Made by a program: the position numbers and the translations under genes
Notes under the pieces: model-generated
What the model was told of the DNA's origin: nothing
Database searches by the model: none
Seen by the model: only the letters and a program-made list of their open reading frames with translations
Shown here: piece after piece, positions 1-7,160 of the stretch
How the letters are laid out: every line of letters begins with the position of its first letter
Position numbering within the stretch: the first letter of the stretch is position 1
Assembly: GCA_964612965.1 (NCBI GenBank)
Contig: CAZTGB010000005.1
Location: 1 to 45,572, forward strand
Direction of reading: 5' to 3'
DNA from: CAZTGB01 sp964612965
Lineage (GTDB): Bacteria > Patescibacteriota > Microgenomatia > UBA8517
Length of the DNA stretch: 45,572 nucleotides

Positions 1-192
1 GTAGTACAAGACATCTTAAGAACGAAAGGAAAACATGTAGTTAGAATTACCTACTTAGGTAGTGCAAAAGGGAAAATAAAATTAGACAAACAGGAAAATA
101 CAGAATATAAATGGTTTTCTTTAAAAGAAATGAAACAGTTGCCTAAAAAAAGTTTAGATATGTATTTCTTTGAAGTGATTAAGAATTTTTAA
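1..192 (+). CDS. NUDIX hydrolase-like protein, C-terminal part (truncated by window edge)
   Basis: The frame is open from base 1 to a TAA stop, giving about 63 residues with no start inside the window. The peptide contains a beta-rich stretch (VVRITYLGSAKGKI) followed by an E-x-KWFSLKEMKQLP segment, which resembles the C-terminal 'E...W...ELPxL' part of NUDIX hydrolases that use NTP or nucleotide-sugar substrates. The NUDIX box itself would lie upstream, outside the window, so the family call is an inference from the tail only. It ends 5 bases before the adenosyltransferase start, so the two genes are probably co-transcribed. Confidence 0.5.
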   Translation, partial: VVQDILRTKGKHVVRITYLGSAKGKIKLDKQENTEYKWFSLKEMKQLPKKSLDMYFFEVIKNF

Positions 193-197
193 GAATA

Positions 198-707
198 ATG
201 GCCATCTACACAAAAACAGGGGATAAAGGAACAACAAAGGTATTTGATAAAAAAACCAAAGAGCTTGTTAAGATTTCCAAATCTTCTTGCAAAATTGCTG
301 CAATTGGGACAATTGATGAACTTAATAGTTTTTTAGGGATAATTGGAGATTTAACTGAAATTCAAGGTAATCTTTTTACAATCAATTCAATTCTAGCGGG
401 AAGCTCACTTAGGTTTACCAAATCTCCAACCAAAAAACTTGAAAAGGAACTTGATAAATTAGAAGGAACGCTTCCGGTCCTCAAAAACTTCATATTCTAC
501 GGAGGAGACATTAAGGCTTCAAATCTATTTTATGCCAGGGCGCTTTGTAGAAGAGCTGAAAGATCCCTTGTAACATTTTCCAAAAAACAATTTGTAAAGT
601 CTGAAATTATGACTTACATAAACAGGCTTTCAGATTACCTATTTATGAAGGCAAGAGAAGTCAATTTCAAAAGCGGAACTCCAGAAAAAACTTGGAAAAG
701 GGCTTGA
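198..707 (+). CDS. PduO-type ATP:cob(I)alamin adenosyltransferase
   Basis: PduO/MMAB-type enzymes transfer adenosyl from ATP to cob(I)alamin to make coenzyme B12. The 169-residue product has the family N-terminal signature (IYTKTGDKGTTKVFD, residues 3-17), which forms the ATP-binding loop. Near the C-terminus it has the helical motifs CRRAERSL and NRLSDYLFMKAREVN, with the Arg/Glu/Asn/Asp residues typical of the active site. Length fits the family (about 170-190). The middle is divergent. No other cobalamin gene is present in this window, so it probably serves imported or salvaged corrinoid, or a B12-dependent enzyme encoded elsewhere. The ATG follows the NUDIX stop by 5 bases without a clear ribosome-binding site. 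Confidence 0.85.
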   Translation: MAIYTKTGDKGTTKVFDKKTKELVKISKSSCKIAAIGTIDELNSFLGIIGDLTEIQGNLFTINSILAGSSLRFTKSPTKKLEKELDKLEGTLPVLKNFIFYGGDIKASNLFYARALCRRAERSLVTFSKKQFVKSEIMTYINRLSDYLFMKAREVNFKSGTPEKTWKRA

Positions 708-732
708 CAAAATTCAGGTAACATGTTACATT
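704..732 (+). promoter_or_regulatory. Promoter of the RHH/PIN operon, leaderless layout
   Basis: A perfect TTGACA (704-709) is followed by a 17-bp spacer and TACATT (727-732). Transcription would begin about 7 bases after the -10, that is at the A of the antitoxin ATG at 739. The -35 overlaps the stop codon of the adenosyltransferase gene. Confidence 0.7.
718..729. promoter_or_regulatory. Palindromic candidate operator of the RHH/PIN operon
   Basis: GTAACATGTTAC is a perfect 12-base palindrome lying in the promoter spacer and overlapping the first bases of the -10. RHH antitoxins usually bind short palindromes in their own promoters, so this is the likely autorepression site. The role is inferred from position and symmetry. 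Confidence 0.55.
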
Positions 733-738
733 AAAACT

Positions 739-984
739 ATGTTAACGAAAAGGACAAACGTATTATTTACTGAAGATGATTATTTAATGCTCTCTGAGTT
801 AGCTAAAGAGTCTAAAAAAACAATCGGAGAGGTCGTGAGACATGCCGTAAGGAAAACTTATAAAGCTAAAAAAACTCTAAGTGCAAATGAGAAAGCATTT
901 CGGATGATAGAAAAAGCTACAAAAGGACTTGATTTTTCTGGTATAGACTATAAAGCATTAATTGAATATGGCAGGAAATATTGA
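739..984 (+). CDS. Ribbon-helix-helix-like antitoxin
   Basis: An 81-residue protein whose N-terminus (TKRTNVLFTEDDYLMLSELAKESKKTIGEVVRHAVRKTY) reads as a ribbon-helix-helix DNA-binding fold: a short beta strand followed by two helices. The C-terminal tail (after about residue 45) is probably the toxin-neutralising region. It overlaps the downstream PIN gene by 17 bases, the usual TA arrangement. A consensus promoter with an internal palindrome sits immediately upstream, so autorepression is likely. Assignment rests on fold pattern and gene context, not on a close family match. Confidence 0.75.
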   Translation: MLTKRTNVLFTEDDYLMLSELAKESKKTIGEVVRHAVRKTYKAKKTLSANEKAFRMIEKATKGLDFSGIDYKALIEYGRKY

Positions 985-1378
985 TTCTAAACCTGTTTTT
1001 ATAGTTGATTCCTCGTTTCTTTTGTCAATACTGCTTCCCGATGAGAAAATTTTAGAACCACACCTAAGCTACGTTAAAGATTTTAGGAGAAGTAAAAATT
1101 TCTTCAAATCCTGTGAATTATTGAAATACGAAATTTGTAATAGTTTAAAATCGGCCGTAAAACAAAAGAGAATTACTGTTGAAAGAGCAAAGATTTTACT
1201 TTCAGGTTTCAAATTAATGAAAATTGAGTATCTAGATTTAGAATTTGAGCAAGTACTAAAAATATCAATAGATAATGATTTGTCTTTTTATGACGCTTCA
1301 TATTTATATTTAGCAAAAAAGACCAAATCTAAGCTTTTGACATTAGATAAGCGACTCGAAAAAATAATGCTACAATGA
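968..1378 (+). CDS. PIN-domain ribonuclease toxin (VapC-like)
   Basis: PIN toxins are Mg-dependent ribonucleases. Acidic catalytic residues are visible: D in FIVDSSFLL near the N-terminus, E in LLKYEICNSL, D in LSFYDASYLYLA, and D in LLTLDKRLEK near the C-terminus. I chose the ATG at 968 (MAGNIDSKPVF) rather than a TTG six bases upstream. With this start the gene overlaps the antitoxin by 17 bases and encodes 136 residues, a normal VapC length. The order antitoxin then toxin supports translational coupling. Confidence 0.85.
   Translation: MAGNIDSKPVFIVDSSFLLSILLPDEKILEPHLSYVKDFRRSKNFFKSCELLKYEICNSLKSAVKQKRITVERAKILLSGFKLMKIEYLDLEFEQVLKISIDNDLSFYDASYLYLAKKTKSKLLTLDKRLEKIMLQ
1368..1376 (+). 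promoter_or_regulatory. Extended -10 promoter in front of the 116-residue gene
   Basis: TGCTACAAT (extended TGn plus TACAAT, 1371-1376) lies over the end of the PIN gene. The expected transcription start, about 1383, is two bases before the ATG at 1385, giving an almost leaderless mRNA. No good -35 at 17 bp was seen, which fits an extended -10 promoter. Confidence 0.45.
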
Positions 1379-1384
1379 GAGTAT

Positions 1385-1735
1385 ATGGCCTCCACACCAG
1401 AACTACCAAGAACTGATATACCACAAGTTCAAGAAAGGGATGAGGAGTTTATAGTTCCCGAAACACTTCAAAACCAAACAGGAGTCAGGGTGGTTCAGAA
1501 AAATTTTACAGCCCAAGTTAAAAACGATGCTGGCCAACCTTTAATCCAAACCCCACCAGCTCAAGTAATTGCAGTAACTCCTCCCACAAACCAAACAACT
1601 CTAACTTCTTGGTCAAAGGGTAACATCACATCATCTCTAACTTGGTTGGGAGCTTTTTGGTTGAGAGTTATTAAGAAAGCCATTCATTTTGGATGGAAAA
1701 TAATGGGAAGTGGTGTAAGCGTTAAACAATCATGA
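1385..1735 (+). CDS. Proline-rich small protein preceding the VirD4-like ATPase, unknown function
   Basis: The 116-residue product has an acidic, Pro/Gln/Thr-rich N-terminal two thirds (many PP, QTP and VTPP motifs) of low complexity, likely disordered. The C-terminal stretch (LTSSLTWLGAFWLRVIKKAIHFGWKIMGSG) is an amphipathic or membrane-associating segment. I recognise no domain. It sits 16 bases before the VirD4-like ATPase and runs with it, so a role as adaptor or accessory of that membrane ATPase is plausible but inferred from adjacency alone. Confidence 0.65.
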   Translation: MASTPELPRTDIPQVQERDEEFIVPETLQNQTGVRVVQKNFTAQVKNDAGQPLIQTPPAQVIAVTPPTNQTTLTSWSKGNITSSLTWLGAFWLRVIKKAIHFGWKIMGSGVSVKQS

Positions 1736-1751
1736 TTCAAAACATAAAGTT

Positions 1752-4091
1752 ATGATAGAAGAAATAATTGGAATAGACCCTGTTAGTGTTTTAATCTCCT
1801 TAATCTTAATAGGGGTACTTGTCTTTGGTCTTTATGTGTTAGGTTATTTTTTGTTTGTAATGTTTAAACACAGAAACAGAGAAAACGGCTCAATTGATTC
1901 TATTCTTCTTAAAGTTACAGTAACTCGTAACAATGAAATAAAAATCGATGCAATGGAGCAACTTTTTAGTGGACTAATCTCTATTAAAAAGGGGGGATGG
2001 AAACAAAAGTTTGATATCCAACCCACAATTTCTTTTGAGATAGTAGCCAAACTTGAGGATATTAAATTCTATGTCTGGACCCCTAAAAAATATAAAGATT
2101 TAGTTGAAAAACAAATTCACGGAGCCTATCCTGACGCGGAAGTAGTTGAAGTGGATGAATATAATATTTTTACAGAGGACGGAAAGGTTGCATATAAATC
2201 ATTTCAGTTAGCAAAATCTAATTTCTATCCTCTTAAAACTTTTAAGGATCTAGCAACAGATCCAATGAGCAGTCTCACCTCATCACTTGCCAAAATGGGA
2301 ACTGGGGAGGCGGCAGCAATTCAGATAATTATCTCACCAACAGATATTCCTTGGCAAAAAGAGGGAAGTAAGTTCATAAGTGACACCAAGAAAAATGAAA
2401 GTGATCCTGAAAAAGCAAAATTCAACACATCAGCCAAAACACTTGAAGCCATTGAAGGAAAAGTTACCAAACCTGGTTTTGAAGTTTCCATCCGGGTGGT
2501 TGTAGTTGCCCCAAGCGAAGACATTGCCAAGAGCCACTTAACAAATATAGGCGGTTCATTTGCCCAGTTTGCAAGTGATGCAAATAGTCTAAAAGGTAGG
2601 AAGATTTACCGCAAAGCGGCATTCATGGAAGATTTCCTTTATAGGTATCAGCCAATGTTTAATGTAGCCAGTAATCATCCATCGGTATTAAATACTGAAG
2701 AGCTTGCAACCATATTCCATTTTCCAAATAAAACAATCACAACCCCTCACATTAGCTGGCTTAATGCTAAAACTGCTCCAGCTCCAGCTCAAATTGCAAC
2801 AAGCGGTCAGTTTTTAGGGGTAAGTAACTATAGAGGCTTAAAGAAAGAAGTTTATATAGGCAACGAAGACAGAATGAGACATGTTTACATAATAGGAAAA
2901 ACAGGAACCGGGAAGTCGGAGTTAATGAAAGATGTGATCTTACAAGACATTAGAGAAGGAAAAGGACTTTGCTTCATGGATCCTCACGGTGATGCTATTG
3001 ATGACATCCTAAAGCTCATTCCACCAGAGCGAGCGGAGGATGTTATTTATTTTGATCCGAGTGATACTGAGCGGCCCATGGGACTTAATCTTCTTGAGGC
3101 AAATACCGAAGATCAAAAACATTTTGCAGCAACGGCTGTAATTAATATGATGTACAAGCTTTTTGATCCATACAAAACCGGAATCGTAGGACCAAGATTT
3201 GAACACGCCGTAAGGAATGCCATGTTAACCGCAATGAGCGATGAGGGGTCAACCTTCATTGAGATTATGAGAATCTTAACTGACGCAAGGTTTGTTCAGG
3301 AACTTCTTCCTAAAGTAACAGACCCTATTATAAGACGCTATTGGACAGATCAAATTGCACAAACTAGCGATTTCCATAAATCAGAAGTTCTTGATTACAT
3401 AACCTCAAAGTTTGGAAGATTTGTTACAAATAAATTAATCAGAAATATTATTGGACAATCTCAAAGCTCATTTAATTTTAGAAGCATAATGGATGAGGGT
3501 AAAATTCTTCTAATTAATTTAGCTAAAGGAAAGCTTGGAGAAGAAAACTCAAACTTCTTAGGGTTAATTTTAGTTCCTAGAATCCTAATGGCTGCCATGA
3601 GTAGGGCAGATATGCCAGTTGAGCAAAGACGTGATTTTTACCTTTACGTAGATGAGTTCCAAAACTTTGCAACTCCCGACTTTGCAACAATTCTTTCTGA
3701 GGCTAGAAAATATAGACTAGGACTTTGTGTTGCTAATCAGTTTATAGGCCAAGTTGAAGAAGAAGTTAAAAACGCAGTCTTTGGAAACGTTGGAACGATT
3801 ATCAGCTACAGAGTAGGAGTGACAGATGCTAACTACTTAGCTCACGAATTTGCACCAACTTTTGGAGAAGATGATCTACTTAATGTAGAAAGGTTCCATG
3901 CTTACATTAAAACAATAGTAAACAATGAACCAGTTCCCCCTTTTTCAGTTGATATGACTAAAGATCTTGAAAAAATTAAAGCAATGGAGTCTCCAAGAGT
4001 GGCTGAAATTATTAAAGAAATGAGTAGGCTCAAATATGGCCGTGATGCGAATCTTGTTGAAGCTGAGATTGCAAGACGTGCGAAACTATAA
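1752..4091 (+). CDS. VirD4/TraG-like membrane-anchored DNA-translocating ATPase
   Basis: A 779-residue protein. Residues about 10-38 are one or two hydrophobic membrane segments, followed by a roughly 300-residue cytoplasmic region without a recognised motif. A RecA-like motor follows: Walker A GKTGTGKSEL near residue 380 and Walker B YLYVDEFQNF near residue 630, then a TraM-recognition-like segment (FATILSEARKYRLGLCVANQF). This layout matches type IV coupling proteins and related pilus or secretion ATPases (TraG/VirD4, TraC/VirB4 superfamily). Such genes are common in Patescibacteria beside type IV pilus or DNA-uptake functions, but no other T4SS component is seen here, so substrate and partner are unknown. 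Confidence 0.85.
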   Translation: MIEEIIGIDPVSVLISLILIGVLVFGLYVLGYFLFVMFKHRNRENGSIDSILLKVTVTRNNEIKIDAMEQLFSGLISIKKGGWKQKFDIQPTISFEIVAKLEDIKFYVWTPKKYKDLVEKQIHGAYPDAEVVEVDEYNIFTEDGKVAYKSFQLAKSNFYPLKTFKDLATDPMSSLTSSLAKMGTGEAAAIQIIISPTDIPWQKEGSKFISDTKKNESDPEKAKFNTSAKTLEAIEGKVTKPGFEVSIRVVVVAPSEDIAKSHLTNIGGSFAQFASDANSLKGRKIYRKAAFMEDFLYRYQPMFNVASNHPSVLNTEELATIFHFPNKTITTPHISWLNAKTAPAPAQIATSGQFLGVSNYRGLKKEVYIGNEDRMRHVYIIGKTGTGKSELMKDVILQDIREGKGLCFMDPHGDAIDDILKLIPPERAEDVIYFDPSDTERPMGLNLLEANTEDQKHFAATAVINMMYKLFDPYKTGIVGPRFEHAVRNAMLTAMSDEGSTFIEIMRILTDARFVQELLPKVTDPIIRRYWTDQIAQTSDFHKSEVLDYITSKFGRFVTNKLIRNIIGQSQSSFNFRSIMDEGKILLINLAKGKLGEENSNFLGLILVPRILMAAMSRADMPVEQRRDFYLYVDEFQNFATPDFATILSEARKYRLGLCVANQFIGQVEEEVKNAVFGNVGTIISYRVGVTDANYLAHEFAPTFGEDDLLNVERFHAYIKTIVNNEPVPPFSVDMTKDLEKIKAMESPRVAEIIKEMSRLKYGRDANLVEAEIARRAKL

Positions 4092-4104
4092 CTTCAATTC
4101 CAAT

Positions 4105-4118
4105 AAGTTGTACAACTT
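4105..4118. promoter_or_regulatory. Palindromic candidate operator of the Phd/PIN operon
   Basis: AAGTTGTACAACTT is a perfect 14-base palindrome overlapping the first two bases of the -35 box. A related partial copy (AAGTTTACAACT) follows at 4123-4134 inside the spacer. Both are well placed for autorepression by the antitoxin encoded 34 bases downstream; binding is inferred. Confidence 0.6.
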
Positions 4119-4145
4119 GACAAGTTTACAACTATAAAGTATCAT
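4117..4145 (+). promoter_or_regulatory. Promoter of the Phd/PIN operon, leaderless layout
   Basis: Perfect TTGACA (4117-4122), 17-bp spacer, TATCAT (4140-4145), then six bases to the ATG at 4152. Transcription is expected to start on the A of the start codon. Confidence 0.75.
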
Positions 4146-4151
4146 GAATCC

Positions 4152-4421
4152 ATGAGGACGGTTTCTACATATAATTTCAGAAAAAATATGGCCGATTATA
4201 TAGACGAAGTTTATCTTACCGAAACCCCACTTTTGGTTAGTAAGTTTAACAAACCTCTGGTTGTGATTAAGCCCTACAAAATTGGAGAGGATAATTATAT
4301 GAAGTTTTATGGATTTATGGCTGATTCTAGTGATGAGTCTGGGGAAGAGTTTGTAAATAGAATCAGAAGATCTACTAAAGAGAAAAAGTATGTACAAAAA
4401 TTGAGAAACAGGAATGCTTAA
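4152..4421 (+). CDS. Phd/YefM-like antitoxin
   Basis: The 89-residue product starts MRTVSTYNFRKNMADYIDEVYLTETPLLVSKFNKPLVVIKPY. This matches the Phd/YefM pattern: a strand, a helix beginning 'FRKN', then 'E-x-P-L-L-V-S-K-x-N-K-P-L-V-V-I', the segment that dimerises and binds the operator. The basic C-terminal tail would bind the toxin. It overlaps the PIN gene by 8 bases. A consensus promoter and a perfect palindrome lie upstream, fitting an autoregulated TA operon. Confidence 0.85.
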   Translation: MRTVSTYNFRKNMADYIDEVYLTETPLLVSKFNKPLVVIKPYKIGEDNYMKFYGFMADSSDESGEEFVNRIRRSTKEKKYVQKLRNRNA

Positions 4422-4815
4422 ACTTCTAATAGATACAGATGTTCTGATAGATTTTTCTAAAGGTAAAAGCGAACTTCTTAAAAAACTTCTGAATTTATCA
4501 GTCGAATCTAAAGCCATGCTTTATACAACACCTGTTAATGTGGCTGAGTTTCTCAATGACGTTTTCCTTTTAAAACACAAAGACAGGATGTTAAGTGCAC
4601 TTGAGTATTTAGGAAATTTTAAAATTCAACCAATTGACAAAAAAGGGGGAATTCTGGCTGGCCAATACTTAAGAGAGGGCGGTATTGAGTTTATGGCCGA
4701 TGCTCTCATTGGGGGCTCTTGTGTTGCAGGTGGATTAAAATTAGTAACTCGTAACAGAAAACATTTCAACAAAATTAAAGATCTAGAAATATATCAAGAC
4801 AAAGCTGTAAATTAA
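4414..4815 (+). CDS. PIN-domain ribonuclease toxin (VapC-like)
   Basis: A 133-residue PIN protein with the clear N-terminal motif LLIDTDVLIDF (catalytic Asp). E lies in VNVAEFLNDV, D in FMADALIGG and the late TRNRKHFNKI segment is typical of VapC proteins. It overlaps the antitoxin gene by 8 bases, so the pair is translationally linked. The ribonuclease function is known for the family; the RNA target cannot be read from sequence. Confidence 0.9.
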   Translation: MLKLLIDTDVLIDFSKGKSELLKKLLNLSVESKAMLYTTPVNVAEFLNDVFLLKHKDRMLSALEYLGNFKIQPIDKKGGILAGQYLREGGIEFMADALIGGSCVAGGLKLVTRNRKHFNKIKDLEIYQDKAVN

Positions 4816-4824
4816 ACTTCATTT

Positions 4825-4833
4825 TGATATAAT
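4825..4833 (+). promoter_or_regulatory. Extended -10 promoter of tRNA-Ile(UAU)
   Basis: TGATATAAT (TGn plus perfect TATAAT, 4828-4833) places the transcription start near 4840, four bases before the mature tRNA 5' end. No good -35 is visible. Confidence 0.6.
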
Positions 4834-4843
4834 TGCCTGACTT

Positions 4844-4918
4844 GGGCCTGTCGTTTAACGGTCAAGACGGGTTTCTTATAAAAACCAGAAAATAGTTCGA
4901 CTCTATTCAGGCCCACCA
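4844..4918 (+). tRNA. tRNA-Ile(UAU), decodes AUA; CCA encoded
   Basis: Folds by eye into a complete cloverleaf. Acceptor GGGCCTG (4844-4850) pairs with CAGGCCC (4908-4914), with discriminator A 4915 and encoded CCA 4916-4918. The D-arm is GTTT/AGAC with a GG-containing loop. Anticodon stem GGTTT/AAACC (4870-4874, 4882-4886) has no mismatch, and the loop CTTATAA gives anticodon TAT at 4877-4879. T-stem AATAG/CTATT has a standard TTCGACT loop. Anticodon UAU predicts isoleucine for AUA codons. Most bacteria instead read AUA with a lysidine-modified CAU tRNA. A TPR-like gene starts two bases after the CCA. Confidence 0.85.
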
Positions 4919-4920
4919 AG

Positions 4921-5709
4921 ATGAATTTTTTATTAAACTCTCCATTTGAAAGTATTTCAAAATCAATATTATTATTGCGTGAACAAAAAGGAAGGGAAGA
5001 AGACGCTCTGTCGTGGATAGATAAAGCTATTAGTTTTGGCAAAGGATTTGTAGCTAATTTATATTTTGAAAGAATTCTAGTTTTCCAACACTTAGTTATG
5101 GGGGAGGATTCAAAACCTGACGGAAAAAGGGACGTAAAGAAAAAAAACGAAGCTCTGGCAAACATGGAAGCAGCCACCCTAGTTGCTCAAAAATATGTTA
5201 CTGAAAATAAACTTAAAAGTTGGAAATCAAGAACATATAGATTTTTAGGAAGACTCTATGACTACAAAGGTAAATTTTTAAAGTCCATTGAAGCATATAA
5301 AAAAGCAATTCCACTTGCTAAATTTGACCCTGAATTTGTTGAGAAACGAGTCCCAAGGCAACTAGAGTTAGAAGCTTTCCTTTCTTTTTCACTAATCATG
5401 TCGGGACAAACTAAAAAAGGTTTAGATCTAGCTCAAATGACTTTTAAAAAGTTTAATGATAGTAAAGATGGGGAAAGTCTTAAATCCATGGATTATTTTA
5501 CATGGGCTGTTTGGAAATCAGGGATTCCAATTAGAACTATTGGAGCACTCCAATCTAAAAAAATAAGTTTTGATAAAAAGAAATTACTATCTTGGCTGAA
5601 AGAAGTCGAGAGTGATTTAAATCCTCCAAAAAGTAAAAAGTTTCCTGGAGACTTTACTCTAAGACGCGATGAGATTGAAGCTTTAAAACGAAGACTCCAA
5701 AGAAGTTAA
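4921..5709 (+). CDS. TPR-like helical repeat protein, unknown function
   Basis: A 262-residue, helix-rich soluble protein. Segments such as EEDALSWIDKAISFGKGFVANLYFERILVF and FLGRLYDYKGKFLKSIEAYKKAIPLAKFDPEF show the 34-residue spacing and small/aromatic pattern of tetratricopeptide repeats. There is no signal peptide and no catalytic motif, so a scaffold role is the most one can say. The start ATG lies two bases downstream of the tRNA-Ile CCA with no ribosome-binding site or promoter between. It is probably co-transcribed with the tRNA, and 3' processing of the tRNA would leave a nearly leaderless mRNA. It converges with the recombinase gene, which stops next to it. Confidence 0.7.
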   Translation: MNFLLNSPFESISKSILLLREQKGREEDALSWIDKAISFGKGFVANLYFERILVFQHLVMGEDSKPDGKRDVKKKNEALANMEAATLVAQKYVTENKLKSWKSRTYRFLGRLYDYKGKFLKSIEAYKKAIPLAKFDPEFVEKRVPRQLELEAFLSFSLIMSGQTKKGLDLAQMTFKKFNDSKDGESLKSMDYFTWAVWKSGIPIRTIGALQSKKISFDKKKLLSWLKEVESDLNPPKSKKFPGDFTLRRDEIEALKRRLQRS

Positions 5710-6573
5710 CTAAAGTTCAACTAAAGCCTGTTTCTTCCCAGTTTCAGTAACTTGTGCCAGCTCCAAATATCTTTCAGTTGTAGATAATCTTTTGTGACCA
5801 GATACTTGGGAAAGAAGAACTAAATCAACCCCGTTTTTAATGTTTTCGACCATGAAAGTTGTTCTTAAGTCATTAACTGAATAAGTAGGTAGCTCCGCCC
5901 TCTGCATGTATCTGGCAATTGATGCTCTAATATTGCGAACGGCAAGTGGCTTGCCATTTTTACTAATAAAAACGTAAGCAGAGTCAATTTTTGGCCTAAT
6001 ACCAAGATAGGAATTAAGAGCGTCTTTACCCGATTTATTAAGTGGGACTGTCCTTTCTAGTTGGGTTGCATATGCTTCAATTCTAATTTCAGAGTCTTTT
6101 ACATCGGTTAGTTTAATTGCAGCAACCTCAGAAATTCTAAGTCCGGTTTGAAGTATTAATTCAACTATGGCAGCAATTCTGACATCGCCTCTTACAACAT
6201 CTCTTAAGGCTCTATATTCAATAGGGGTTAAAAACTTAGGTAGTGAGCTCTGAATTTTAGGATGAGCAACAGTTGATGAAGGATCAGACGTAATGAAATT
6301 TTGGGTTATCATAAAACGGAAGAAAGTCTTAACTGCATTAAGCTTTCTACTTACACTTTTTGGTGTGTACTTGTCAGCCAAAAGCGTGTCACGGAAGGAA
6401 TCTAAATCATCTGGCCTAATTTGTTCCGGAAAGACTTTACTCCTCTTGATCAAAAAATCGATTAACTGTTCCAAGTCGCTTCTGTAGGCTAAAATGGTAG
6501 CAGGAGAACGGCCCTTTTCTTTAAGGGATTCGATAAACTTAGGTAGTAAGTTTTTTACAGGATCTTGTGTCAT
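5710..6573 (-). CDS. Tyrosine recombinase, XerC/XerD-like
   Basis: The 287-residue protein has an N-terminal SAM-like core-binding domain (about residues 1-95; KEKGRSPATILAYRSDLEQL) and a C-terminal catalytic domain. Visible catalytic positions are R146 (TGLRISE), R237 (SVNDLRTTF), H260 (SGHKRLSTTERY) and the nucleophile Y269. The usual His three residues before the second Arg is Asn234, a substitution that deserves note. Length and layout fit a housekeeping Xer protein for chromosome dimer resolution. Integrase function cannot be excluded, but no attachment repeats were seen nearby. Confidence 0.85.
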   Translation of the reverse strand: MTQDPVKNLLPKFIESLKEKGRSPATILAYRSDLEQLIDFLIKRSKVFPEQIRPDDLDSFRDTLLADKYTPKSVSRKLNAVKTFFRFMITQNFITSDPSSTVAHPKIQSSLPKFLTPIEYRALRDVVRGDVRIAAIVELILQTGLRISEVAAIKLTDVKDSEIRIEAYATQLERTVPLNKSGKDALNSYLGIRPKIDSAYVFISKNGKPLAVRNIRASIARYMQRAELPTYSVNDLRTTFMVENIKNGVDLVLLSQVSGHKRLSTTERYLELAQVTETGKKQALVEL

Positions 6574-6637
6574 ATAATGTTATTGTTTAGGGAGGCTAAA
6601 TTAGGCAGATTTCTATATTACAGGATGTAAATATACC

Positions 6638-7027
6638 ATGAAAAATGAATTAGCACAAGCCATAAATTCAAAGTTTGGAAAACTATTGGGCTATATTGGT
6701 TTAGGCATTATTGCCCTAATGATAATTTCTATAGTTAGGAATATTGGCCGTGTAGCCTCAATTAGAAAAGAGGTAGAAAAGGAGAAACAGAAGCTAGAGA
6801 AGATTGAGGCAGAAAACAAAAGGATAGAGGAAGAAATCGCCAAGGCGCAAGCTCCAGAATTTATTGAAAAACAAGTTAGAGACAAGCTGGGACTTGTAAA
6901 AGAAGGGGAAACTGTAGTGGTTCTACCTGATGAAGAAGCACTCAAAAAACTTGCTCCAAAAATAGAAACTCAAGAAGACTATTTACCGGATCCAATCTGG
7001 AAGAAATGGTTAAAACTTTTTCTTTAG
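6638..7027 (+). CDS. FtsB/DivIC-like septum formation initiator
   Basis: A 129-residue bitopic membrane protein. Residues about 17-38 form the single transmembrane helix (LLGYIGLGIIALMIISIV). It is followed by a coiled coil (ASIRKEVEKEKQKLEKIEAENKRIEEEIAKA) and the segment 'EFIEKQVRDKLGLVKEGETVVVLPDE', typical of the FtsB/DivIC family, in which 'AR-x-LG...GE...' precedes a short strand. These proteins bridge FtsL and FtsQ in the divisome. It is monocistronic here, between the divergent recombinase and a convergent tRNA gene. Confidence 0.85.
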   Translation: MKNELAQAINSKFGKLLGYIGLGIIALMIISIVRNIGRVASIRKEVEKEKQKLEKIEAENKRIEEEIAKAQAPEFIEKQVRDKLGLVKEGETVVVLPDEEALKKLAPKIETQEDYLPDPIWKKWLKLFL

Positions 7028-7101
7028 TGGCTGGGGAGAGATTCGAACTCTCGACCGCGACGTTATGATTGCCGTGCTCTAACCAACTGAGCTACCCAGC
7101 C
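7028..7101 (-). tRNA. tRNA(CAU), probably elongator tRNA-Met
   Basis: Read on the minus strand, a 74-nt cloverleaf. Acceptor GGCTGGG/CCCAGCC with discriminator A; D-stem GCTC/GAGC with a GG-containing loop; anticodon loop ATCATAA with anticodon CAT (plus-strand 7065-7067); T-arm GAGAG/CTCTC with loop TTCGAAT. There is an A-C mismatch at 31:39. CCA is not encoded. G1:C72 pairing and lack of three G:C pairs in the anticodon stem argue against the initiator. The AUA decoder Ile2 has the same anticodon and cannot be excluded, though a tRNA-Ile(UAU) gene is present in this window. Confidence 0.9.
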
Positions 7102-7135
7102 AAATTACTTGCAAGGCCAATTTTACCAAATTTTA

Positions 7136-7144
7136 TGGTATAAT
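7136..7144 (+). promoter_or_regulatory. Extended -10 promoter of the intron-containing tRNA
   Basis: TGGTATAAT (TGn plus TATAAT at 7139-7144) predicts transcription start near 7151, ten bases before the tRNA 5' end at 7161. Confidence 0.6.
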
Positions 7145-7160
7145 ACCAAAGTCAGTTATA

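Noticed and set aside
4844..4918. Reading the anticodon at 4877 as UUA-suppressor type
   Set aside because: The five-pair anticodon stem without mismatch fixes the 7-nt loop, and the central triplet is TAT.
7028..7101. Initiator tRNA-fMet at 7028-7101
   Set aside because: G1:C72 is paired and the anticodon stem lacks three consecutive G:C pairs.
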